Of a stretch of DNA of 64,000 nucleotides, positions 1-6,598 are shown one piece after another. Source of the stretch: an uncultured Bacteroidales bacterium. Its GTDB lineage: Bacteria > Bacteroidota > Bacteroidia > Bacteroidales > Bacteroidaceae. The first letter of the stretch is position 1, and every line of letters begins with the position of its first letter. The stretch is from contig CACYQI010000001.1 in the NCBI GenBank assembly GCA_902776455.1, forward strand, positions 48,434 to 112,433, in the 5' to 3' direction. The translations under genes and the position numbers were made by a program. The notes under the pieces were generated by a model, which was given only the letters and a program-made list of their open reading frames with translations, ran no database searches and had not been told where the DNA came from.

Positions 1-400
1 GGCTCTTGTAGCCGTCTATCTTTCCGTCCTGATAGCGAAGCTTCCGAAGCCAGGAGAGGTAGTCAGCCCAGCGCTTGCCGCCGCGACTGGTCGTGAGTGC
101 CAAGGCACAGACCGTCTCTACGAGTGTCGTGCAGTCGAGGCTCTGCAGGTTCACGGCAAGATGCTCCTCCTTGTCCTTTATCTCCAAGGTGTGAGCCACA
201 TAGGGGCGGTTCATCAATTGCTTCGCATAGTAGAGCGTCATGCATTCGCCATTTGACCATTTGCCATTAGCCATCTCCTTTGCGCCCTTCTGCAAGAGTT
301 CTACGACGCGGAGGCTGTCTTCGCGAGTATAGCTGACGGGCTGCTCTGCAAAGGCAGGCAACATATATAATAAGGTAAAGATAAAAGCAATCTGTTTCAT
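1..400 (-). CDS. DUF1460 family muropeptide amidase, N-terminal part (runs off window)
   Basis: The minus-strand frame opens with ATG at 400 and is still open at base 1, giving 133 residues of a truncated gene. A short hydrophobic signal peptide ends near an AFA-E site, so the product is exported. The segment NLQSLDCTTLVET carries the Cys of the NlpC/P60-like DUF1460 fold. Characterised members of that family cleave the bond between N-acetylmuramic acid and L-alanine of muropeptides. The AmpG-like permease gene lies just upstream on the same strand, which fits peptidoglycan recycling. The catalytic His and the C-terminus are outside the window, so completeness cannot be judged. Confidence 0.8.
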   Translation of the reverse strand, partial: MKQIAFIFTLLYMLPAFAEQPVSYTREDSLRVVELLQKGAKEMANGKWSNGECMTLYYAKQLMNRPYVAHTLEIKDKEEHLAVNLQSLDCTTLVETVCALALTTSRGGKRWADYLSWLRKLRYQDGKIDGYKS

Positions 401-486
401 ATCGAAGTTCTGCAAGCTCTGCTTATATTGTAGGGGAAAGGAGATGGAACTTGGTATAGGCGTTCACCTCATTAGGACTATCATTT

Positions 487-574
487 TTTATCACGTGTGA
501 GAAATCGATTTATCACTGGTGAGAAATCAATTTATCACTGGTGAGAAATCAATTTATCACGTATGAGAAAAAAG
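487..574. repeat. 4 x 22-bp tandem array, TTTATCAC-NN-GTGAGAAA core
   Basis: Four contiguous 22-bp units start at 487, 509, 531 and 553. Each contains the imperfect palindrome TTTATCAC-NN-GTGAGAAA followed by a four-base spacer; the last unit is degenerate. An almost identical four-unit array lies at 55504-55591, ahead of a VirE-type gene. Here it sits between the AmpG-like permease and the DUF1460 gene. The function is unknown; iteron-like protein binding is possible. The rest of the gap (575-712) holds only a weak hairpin-rich stretch near 648-695. Confidence 0.85.
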
Positions 575-712
575 AACCTTCCTTCCCCTTATAACAAGCG
601 GAACTTAAAATCAAATCTCATTAAACATTTAGCAGCCTCCTCTGAATCGTCCCTTAGGGAAAGAGTTCGGGAGAGGATTGAAAGGTGAGGGCTGTAGTAA
701 ACTACTCATTCT

Positions 713-1990
713 TCACTCTTTAGGCAGCTTCACCAATGCCGTGACAGCGAAGGTGACGAGGCAGAAGCCCATCACGGCGACGAAGAACTGCGAGTAGCCC
801 ATCTGGTCGGACATCCAGCCGCTCACCATGCCCGGCAGCATCACGCCGCCCAAATACTGGAAAGCCGTGCAGAAGGAGAAGACCGAAGTGCTTCGCTCGC
901 CGTGCGAGAAGCCCACCAGATAGAGCGTATAGGCCGTGAAGCCCAGCCCGTAGCCCACTTGTTCGATGAAGACGCACGAAGCGATGAGGGGCAGACTCTG
1001 CGTCTGGGTAAAGCTGAGCCAAACATAGACGATGTCGGGCAGGGTGATAGCCAGCACCAGCGGCCAAAGCATCCGCTTAAGTCCGTACTTCGAGACAAGC
1101 CAGCCGCCTACGATGCCTCCGCCAAGCAGTCCTATGACTCCCAGCGTGCCATAGACAAAGCCGTACTGCACATCGGTCAAGGCCAGACCGCCTTCCTCGA
1201 CGGTTCGCTTCAGGAAAAGGGGAACAATCTTCGTCAGCAAGCCCTCCGGCAGACGGAACAGCAGGATGAAAAGCAAAGCCGTCAAGAGGTGAGGTTTCGA
1301 GAAGAAGACCTTCAGCGTCAACACAAATTCGGCAAAGACAGACAGTTTCTTCCCTTCGGGGGAGTCAGAGAGGGGCTTTGGCAACGCCCTCCAGTGGTAG
1401 GCGGCAAGCATGAGCATCAAGCCAGCTACAACCATGAAGGTAATGCTCCACGAGAGCGGAACGCTGAAGCCGAAGGAAAACCGGGAATTGAAAATGGAAA
1501 GATGTTCTGCTTGCAGCAGTCCAGCCAGCATCACCAGTCCGCCCTGTCCGAGCACCATGCCGATGCGGTAGAACGTGTTGCGCAAGCCGACGTATAGCTC
1601 TTGGTCCTTATTGTCGAGGGCAAGGATGTAGAAGCCGTCGGCACAGATGTCGTGCGTGGCGCTGCTGAAGGCAATCAGCATGAAGAGCGCAAGCGAGCAT
1701 TGCAGCCAAAGGTCAGTAGGCAACGTGAAGGCCAGCAGAGCCAACGAGGCACCGATGAGCAGCTGCATGGCAAGAATCCACCAGCGCTTCGTCTTTATGC
1801 CGTCCACGATGGGCGACCACAGCGGCTTGATGACCCACGGCAAACCCAGCCAGCCCGTGTAGAGCGTGATTTGCGTATCGGTCAGGCCCATCTCCTGATA
1901 GAGCACAAGCGACATCAACATTACCGCTGCAAAAGGCAGCGACTCGCCCAAATAGAGCGACGGAATCCAAGAAAGAGGTTTATTCTTCAT
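713..1990 (-). CDS. AmpG-like MFS permease
   Basis: A 425-residue integral membrane protein with about 12 hydrophobic segments. The N-terminus (IPSLYLGESLPFAAVM) and the following TGWLGLPWVIKPLWSP motif are typical of the AmpG/PAT branch of the major facilitator superfamily, which imports anhydro-muropeptides across the inner membrane. The frame stays open upstream through the tRNA-Ser gene to about 2197. I chose the ATG at 1990 because the family's conserved N-terminus begins there and the upstream codons are tRNA sequence. Its neighbour, a DUF1460 muropeptide amidase, supports a cell-wall recycling role. The substrate is inferred from family membership. Confidence 0.82.
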   Translation of the reverse strand: MKNKPLSWIPSLYLGESLPFAAVMLMSLVLYQEMGLTDTQITLYTGWLGLPWVIKPLWSPIVDGIKTKRWWILAMQLLIGASLALLAFTLPTDLWLQCSLALFMLIAFSSATHDICADGFYILALDNKDQELYVGLRNTFYRIGMVLGQGGLVMLAGLLQAEHLSIFNSRFSFGFSVPLSWSITFMVVAGLMLMLAAYHWRALPKPLSDSPEGKKLSVFAEFVLTLKVFFSKPHLLTALLFILLFRLPEGLLTKIVPLFLKRTVEEGGLALTDVQYGFVYGTLGVIGLLGGGIVGGWLVSKYGLKRMLWPLVLAITLPDIVYVWLSFTQTQSLPLIASCVFIEQVGYGLGFTAYTLYLVGFSHGERSTSVFSFCTAFQYLGGVMLPGMVSGWMSDQMGYSQFFVAVMGFCLVTFAVTALVKLPKE

Positions 1991-2116
1991 CTGATGATTT
2001 ATTAGAGTTTCGTAGTTGCGGTATGTTGGCTTCGACTGAAGAGTAGAGGTGTTCCAACACAACACACGGCATCGTCTGAAACGACGTGCCGTGTGAACTT
2101 TTACTTTCTTCTTTTG

Positions 2117-2203
2117 CGGAGAGACTGGGATTCGAACCCAGGGTACCCGTAAGAGTACGCCGCATTTCGAGTGCGGTCCATTCGACCACTCTGGCATCTC
2201 TCC
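2117..2203 (-). tRNA. tRNA-Ser (CGA)
   Basis: On the minus strand the 7-bp acceptor stem GGAGAGA/TCTCTCC, a T-arm with GGTTCGAATCC, a long variable arm typical of class II tRNAs, and an anticodon stem CCGCA/TGCGG around loop CTCGAAA give anticodon CGA (serine). The discriminator is G, and CCA is not encoded. Length is 87 nt. Confidence 0.96.
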
Positions 2204-2219
2204 TTTCTGTTTGCGACTG

Positions 2220-2227
2220 CAAAATTA
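2220..2227 (-). promoter_or_regulatory. Bacteroidota -7 box for tRNA-Ser
   Basis: On the minus strand this reads TAATTTTG, matching the TAnnTTTG -7 consensus of the Bacteroidota primary sigma factor. It lies 16 nt upstream of the tRNA-Ser 5' end. No clear -33 TTTG was confirmed. Confidence 0.6.
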
Positions 2228-2252
2228 CAACTTTATTTCGAACTATGCAAAT

Positions 2253-3176
2253 CTAAACGAAGAAAAGTGATGCTCCGGCTACTGCAATGATGGCCCCGAC
2301 GATTTCCTGCATGCTTACTTTCTTGCCGAAAATCTGTCGGGAAGGCCACAGAATGAGGACTGGAGTAAGGGACATCAGCGTCTGCGCCACGCCTGTATTC
2401 GTCATGCTTACAGCCAGCAGACTGAAGCTGACGCCGAAGAAAGGGCCGAGCAGGACGGCACCCATGGCAGCAGCCGCACCGCGAAAGTCAGTTGCTGCAC
2501 GGAAGAACTGACCGAGCTTGCGGGCAAGCAGGAGCGATGCGCCGAAGGCAAGAAGCCCCATCAAAGCACGTATCTGCGTCCCGGCAAAAGGCATCATCGA
2601 GGCAACATCGGTGGCTTCGGGAGGACAGGAAGCAGCATAGTGCAACATGCCTTGCTTGCTGAGGACGAGACCCACGCCTTGTCCCAATCCGGCCCCGATG
2701 CCAAGCAGGATGCCACGAAGCGGCAAAGCGACATGGCGACTGCCCGAATCGTCCTTGCCCAAGATGGAGATGCCGATGCCTGTCAGCGTGACCATCATGC
2801 CGAGCAGGCCAAGCGTTCCCATCGTTTCGCCCATCAGGAGCCATGCGGTGATGGCAGCGAAGGGGCAGCCAAGCGTCATGAAAAGCTGAGCATAGCGACT
2901 GCCGATGACGACGTAGGCATTGAACAGACAGTAGTCGCCGAAGACGAAGCCCATGAAGCCGCTGGCCAAGAACCACTTCCACACTTCGGGCGTGGTGTGC
3001 TGCGGCCAAGGACGACCGCAAGTCACCCATAGCAGACAGCCAAGAAGGACGATGGTAAGAACCATGCGCCAAACGTTGAGCACCAGCGTACCCATGCGCT
3101 TGCTCGCTATCTCTGCAAAGATGGCCGTGAAGGTCCACATCACAGCCACAAGAAGTGAAAGCAGTTCGCCGGTCAT
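2253..3176 (-). CDS. EamA/DMT-family transporter
   Basis: A 307-residue protein with about ten hydrophobic helices arranged as two EamA halves. It opens with MTGELLSLLVAVMWTFTAIF, and the second half is marked by GPFFGVSFSLLAVSMTNTGV. The family exports metabolites or amino-acid-like compounds across the inner membrane; the substrate cannot be inferred. The ATG at 3176 is followed upstream by a 9-bp tandem repeat, then by mtnN on the same strand, so the two genes could be co-transcribed. Length and composition are normal for the family. Confidence 0.85.
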   Translation of the reverse strand: MTGELLSLLVAVMWTFTAIFAEIASKRMGTLVLNVWRMVLTIVLLGCLLWVTCGRPWPQHTTPEVWKWFLASGFMGFVFGDYCLFNAYVVIGSRYAQLFMTLGCPFAAITAWLLMGETMGTLGLLGMMVTLTGIGISILGKDDSGSRHVALPLRGILLGIGAGLGQGVGLVLSKQGMLHYAASCPPEATDVASMMPFAGTQIRALMGLLAFGASLLLARKLGQFFRAATDFRGAAAAMGAVLLGPFFGVSFSLLAVSMTNTGVAQTLMSLTPVLILWPSRQIFGKKVSMQEIVGAIIAVAGASLFFV

Positions 3177-3178
3177 AA

Positions 3179-3225
3179 GGACTTTAGGGACTTTAAGGAC
3201 CTTAAGGACTTTAAGGTCTTTAAGG
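3179..3225. repeat. 5 x 9-bp tandem repeat (GGACTTTAA)
   Basis: Five contiguous 9-bp units (GGACTTTAG, GGACTTTAA, GGACCTTAA, GGACTTTAA, GGTCTTTAA) fill the whole gap between the start of the EamA gene and the end of mtnN. The array would be transcribed as the 5' leader of the EamA gene and supplies AAGG tracts near its start. Confidence 0.85.
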
Positions 3226-3226
3226 A

Positions 3227-3916
3227 TTAGATTTTGCTTAGGAACTCTTTGGTGACGCTGAAGCTTTTGTCGGCCATTGTGTCCCAGAAGTTGAGGTATT
3301 GCTCAAAGTGAGCATCTACTCCGGGCGTGTCGCTGATGATGCGGAAGCTGAGGAAAGGTACACCCCAGAGGTGGCAGACCTGAGCGATGGCTGCGCTTTC
3401 CATATCAACGGCCATGCCTTCAGGGTACTTCTCCTTGATGACGTTCAGCTCTTCGCGGTTGGTGATGAACTGGTCGCCTGTGCAGATAAGTCCGGGCACG
3501 ACGCGGATGTCGGTCTTCAAGGATGTGGCAGCAGAGACGAGCTGCTTATCGCCGTCGAAGAACCTGGGCAGGCCTTGCACCTGTCCTGGGTCGTAGTTGT
3601 CGCCGCAAATGACGTCGTGATAGCAAACCTCTTTGCCGATGACGATATCCATCACATTGAGTTTCGCATCGATGCCGCCTGCTGCACCTGTCGAGATGAC
3701 GTAATCGGGATGGAACGTCAAGATGAGGTTCGTCACGCCCGAAGCAGCGTTGGCCTTGCCGATGCCGCATTGCAGCAGAACAACCTTGCTCTCACCCATT
3801 TTGCCTACCAGGAACTCCTGCGGACCTGACTGCACCGTCTCTGTCTCGCTGAGCATGGCAGCCACATGACGGTACTCGATATTCATCGCCGTCAATACTC
3901 CTATTGTCTTTTGCAT
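3227..3916 (-). CDS. mtnN: 5'-methylthioadenosine/S-adenosylhomocysteine nucleosidase
   Basis: A 229-residue protein of the PNP/UDP phosphorylase fold. It hydrolyses MTA, SAH and 5'-deoxyadenosine in the methionine salvage and activated-methyl cycles. Diagnostic signatures are IGVLTAM at the N-terminus, STGAAGGI in the purine site, the AVDMESAAIAQV ribose-binding segment with its catalytic region, and the C-terminal SDTPG with the proton-donating Asp near residue 196. ATG at 3916 is preferred to the in-frame TTG two codons upstream. A -7 box (TACCTTTG) lies about 25 nt upstream. The length matches the family. Confidence 0.95.
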   Translation of the reverse strand: MQKTIGVLTAMNIEYRHVAAMLSETETVQSGPQEFLVGKMGESKVVLLQCGIGKANAASGVTNLILTFHPDYVISTGAAGGIDAKLNVMDIVIGKEVCYHDVICGDNYDPGQVQGLPRFFDGDKQLVSAATSLKTDIRVVPGLICTGDQFITNREELNVIKEKYPEGMAVDMESAAIAQVCHLWGVPFLSFRIISDTPGVDAHFEQYLNFWDTMADKSFSVTKEFLSKI

Positions 3917-3940
3917 AATCAATTATGATGATTTTTGCTG

Positions 3941-3948
3941 CAAAGGTA
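3941..3948 (-). promoter_or_regulatory. -7 box of mtnN promoter
   Basis: Minus-strand TACCTTTG matches the Bacteroidota TAnnTTTG consensus and sits about 25 nt upstream of the mtnN ATG in the divergent gap with the Fur-family gene. Confidence 0.6.
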
Positions 3949-3992
3949 CGAAAAAGATTAGAGAATAAGGATTAAGGATGAAAGTTTTTTTG

Positions 3993-4000
3993 TATATTTG
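3993..4000 (+). promoter_or_regulatory. -7 box of Fur-family gene promoter, very short leader
   Basis: TATATTTG ends only 5 nt before the ATG at 4006. A start site about 5-7 nt downstream of the box would put transcription at or next to the ATG, so the message may be leaderless or nearly so. Confidence 0.5.
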
Positions 4001-4005
4001 CAGAC

Positions 4006-4449
4006 ATGAAATACAATTCTACGCTATGTGAGGCTCTGCTTGAGTCGCACGAGATAAAGCCAACAGCCAACCGCATCCTTGTGCTCCGCACGTTGGCAGA
4101 AGCCCGACAACCATTGTCGCTCAGCGAGTTGGAGTGCGAAATGCTGTCTGTCGATAGGTCGAGCGTGTTCCGAGTGCTGACGTTGTTCCGCGAGCATCAC
4201 CTTGTGCATGTGCTCGAGGACGGGAGCGACAGCGTCCGCTACGAGCTGTGCCACAGCACCGACGGCCACGAGCACGACGACGACCAGCACGTTCACTTCT
4301 ACTGCGAACAGTGCCAGCAGACGTTTTGCATCACCGACGTGCCCATTCCTACCGTCAGTTTGCCCGACGGATACGTGCTGGAAAGCGTCAACTATATGGC
4401 AAAAGGGCTTTGTCCCCGATGTGCTTTGAGGAAAGAAAAAGGCCGATAA
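4006..4449 (+). CDS. Fur-family metalloregulator (Zur/Fur-like)
   Basis: A 147-residue protein with an N-terminal winged helix (KPTANRILVLRTL, then a recognition helix with VDRSSVFRVLTLF) and a C-terminal metal and dimerisation domain. It has a His-rich stretch, HVHFYCEQCQQTFC, and the second Cys pair in GLCPRC, forming the structural zinc Cys4 site. The gene is followed 75 bp downstream by a predicted Cu/Zn efflux permease, which suggests it senses zinc or copper and controls that transporter. It could instead be a general Zur; the metal is not decided by sequence. The start is the ATG at 4006. Confidence 0.87.
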   Translation: MKYNSTLCEALLESHEIKPTANRILVLRTLAEARQPLSLSELECEMLSVDRSSVFRVLTLFREHHLVHVLEDGSDSVRYELCHSTDGHEHDDDQHVHFYCEQCQQTFCITDVPIPTVSLPDGYVLESVNYMAKGLCPRCALRKEKGR

Positions 4450-4524
4450 TCAACCTTTGCAACCCAGTTGCACGAAATCCTTCGTACCTTTGCAGCGCAA
4501 AACATAAACAATACAATATATAAT

Positions 4525-5895
4525 ATGGTACTTGAATGGATTGAACAATACTGGGAGGCTCTGCTTCTGATGACAGCCGAGATGGCTCCCTATCTGCTTT
4601 TGGGTTTCTTCATTGCAGGCATTTTGCGTGTGTTTGTGCCGCGCAGTTTGTACTCCCAACACCTTGCCAAGCCTGGCATGAAGAGCGTGGTGAAGGCCGC
4701 TGCTCTTGGCATTCCCCTGCCGCTTTGCTCGTGCGGCGTCATCCCGACGGCTGTGGGGCTTCGCAAGGAAGGTGCCAGCCACGGAGCCTGCACCAGCTTC
4801 CTGATTGCTACGCCGCAGACGGGTGTCGATAGCATCGCCGCCACCTATTCCCTCATGGGCCTGCCTTTCGCTATTGTGCGCCCACTTGCTGCTCTGTTCA
4901 CGGCTATGTTCGGCGGATGGCTGGTCAGCAAGTATGCCCATGAGAATAAAGAGGTTGTGGCCGACGTCACCTGCGACGACGACTGCTGCCACTGCCACGA
5001 CGAGAGCGAGAGCAAAGGAAAAAACTTCGCAGGGAAACTGAAGGAGGCTTTCTCCTATGCTTTTGTGGAGATGATGGAGGACGTGGGCAAATGGCTTGTC
5101 GTAGGCTTGCTCATTGCAGCACTCATCACGGTGGCTGTGCCTAACGATTGGCTGGCAGCACTCCACGACTACAAGCTGCTGAACATGCTTATCGTGCTTG
5201 CCATCGCCATTCCGATGTACGTCTGCGCCACGGGCAGCATCCCTATCGCTGTGTCGCTGATGGCTAAAGGCTTGACACCTGGTGCAGGCCTGGTACTGCT
5301 GATGGCAGGTCCTGCCGTCAACACGGCCTCGATGCTGGTCATCGGCAAGGTCTTCGGAGGGCGCACGCTCAAGCTCTACCTCCTCTCCATCGTCGTCGGA
5401 GCCATGCTCTTCGGACTTGGCATCGACTATCTGCTGCCGCAGGAGTGGTTTGCCGTGCAGAGCGGCATAACAGAGTCTGCCTGCCACGAGGAAGGCATCG
5501 GCCTCTTCTCCTACATCTGCACAGCCCTGCTGATCATATTCCTGCTGAATGCGCTTCTGCTTAGCCACCATCATCACCACCACCATCACGAAGAACATAA
5601 AAAGACCCCCTCTAACTCCCCATCTAGGGGGAGAATATTAGGCAAGGAAAGCCTCCCCATAGAGGGAGAGGTTTGGAGAGGGTCTGAGATCTCTGTTACC
5701 ATCGAGGGCATGAACTGCAGCCATTGTGCCGAGAGCGTCAGGCGGGCGATTGCCGCAGTGGAAGGCGTGGAGAGCGTGGAAGTGTCGCTCCACGAAGGCA
5801 AGGCCTACATCGTCGGTTCGCCCGATGAGGCCGAGGTACACAGCGCCATAGAAAGCATCGGGTTCAGAGTGAAGAGTGAAGGCTTCCACTCCTAG
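4525..5895 (+). CDS. SO_0444-family Cu/Zn efflux permease fused to an HMA domain
   Basis: A 456-residue inner-membrane permease of the ArsP/DUF318 type. The signature IPLPLCSCGVIPTAVGLRK lies near residues 70-88, and a second half carries the matching TGSIPIAVSLMAKG segment. The central cytoplasmic loop is rich in Cys, His and Asp. After the last membrane helix comes a run of eight His, then a linker of about 28 residues, then a complete heavy-metal-associated domain with GMNCSHC. The linker is encoded by a palindromic repeat element (5603-5685), an in-frame invasion. I took ATG 4525 rather than an in-frame start at 4468 because the membrane protein begins there. A -7-like TACCTTTG lies at 4485-4492. 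The gene probably exports Cu or Zn under control of the upstream Fur-family protein. Confidence 0.85.
   Translation: MVLEWIEQYWEALLLMTAEMAPYLLLGFFIAGILRVFVPRSLYSQHLAKPGMKSVVKAAALGIPLPLCSCGVIPTAVGLRKEGASHGACTSFLIATPQTGVDSIAATYSLMGLPFAIVRPLAALFTAMFGGWLVSKYAHENKEVVADVTCDDDCCHCHDESESKGKNFAGKLKEAFSYAFVEMMEDVGKWLVVGLLIAALITVAVPNDWLAALHDYKLLNMLIVLAIAIPMYVCATGSIPIAVSLMAKGLTPGAGLVLLMAGPAVNTASMLVIGKVFGGRTLKLYLLSIVVGAMLFGLGIDYLLPQEWFAVQSGITESACHEEGIGLFSYICTALLIIFLLNALLLSHHHHHHHHEEHKKTPSNSPSRGRILGKESLPIEGEVWRGSEISVTIEGMNCSHCAESVRRAIAAVEGVESVEVSLHEGKAYIVGSPDEAEVHSAIESIGFRVKSEGFHS
5603..5685. repeat. Double-hairpin palindromic element, copy inside metal permease gene
   Basis: An 83-bp imperfect palindrome runs from AGACCCCC to GAGGGTCT and contains two internal hairpins (CCCCATCTAGGGGG and CTCCCCATAGAGGGAGAG). 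It encodes permease residues about 360-387 and leaves the frame open. It belongs to the same family as copies near 5933, 7877, 9051, 33973, 37104 and 37499. Confidence 0.8.
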
Positions 5896-5932
5896 CCTCC
5901 CTCTAGGTGAAAGGGCTTGGTGCTGAAGAATA

Positions 5933-6095
5933 CAGACCCCACCCCTACCCCCCCAGCCCCCTCCCATCCTCCCCCGAGGGGGAGGGGCTTGTGACGTCGG
6001 AGAGAGGGAAGTCCGCCGCGGCCCCCTCCCCTTGGAGAGAATAGACCCCACCCCTAACCCCTCCCCTTGGAGGGGAGGGGAAGGGAGGGGGCTTT
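5933..6095. repeat. Tandem double-hairpin elements (intergenic)
   Basis: Two or more GC-rich copies are nested in tandem, with alternating CCCCTCCC and GGGGAGGG blocks, AGACCCCACCCCTA at two places, and a central CCGCCGCGG. They lie between the convergent ends of the metal permease and the TRIC/plug gene and may act as a bidirectional terminator. Between 6287 and 6598 I see no gene. Confidence 0.7.
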
Positions 6096-6220
6096 CTCCT
6101 TTGGCTCCTTGGCTCCGTAGTGATTTAGTTCAAGAAGGGGAAGCGAACCGAAAAACCTTGACAGGATTTTGTACTGCGGCGAGGGGGATTGGACGATGCG
6201 GCTGGGGAAGATTTCTGATG

Positions 6221-6286
6221 CTACGTGGAGCATCGGGCTACACTACGTGGAGCGTCAGATGATGCTCCACGTTGAATTTCCACTCT
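6221..6286. repeat. 3 x 22-bp CGTGGAG/CTCCACG array
   Basis: Three contiguous 22-bp units start at 6221, 6243 and 6265. The first two begin CTACGTGGAGC; the third has the opposite polarity, CTCCACGTTGAA. They share the core with arrays near 17410, 30028 and 39589. The remaining sequence to 6598 contains no supported coding region. Confidence 0.8.
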
Positions 6287-6598
6287 CAACTTTCAATTTT
6301 CAACTTCATTCTTTGTTCCGTTTGACAGCACTGTGTGCAGTCCCTATACTTTCTTAACAGCACTCTGAAAAACGCGCCCTTGCAAGTGGCTGGTTATCAG
6401 CGGCGATTAAAAATAAGGCCTTTTCCCGCATTCGGTGGACCAAAGTGCCACAGAAGCGAAAAAAGGCCGTTAGAACGAGGCAAGATGCGAAAAGTTTTGA
6501 CATCTTGCATAGGGCGAGTGGGCGGTTATGGTGCGATTGAAAATCCCGATAATCCATGCGTGCGGAGTACAATTCCACACGAACAGCGGGGGAGGTCC

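Noticed and set aside
1991-2197. Extending the AmpG-like gene upstream to about 2197
   Set aside because: The extra codons are tRNA-Ser sequence and its spacer; family homology begins at 1990.
4450-5598. 382-codon minus-strand frame
   Set aside because: Antisense of the metal permease, rich in His and Gln as expected from the reverse of its codons.
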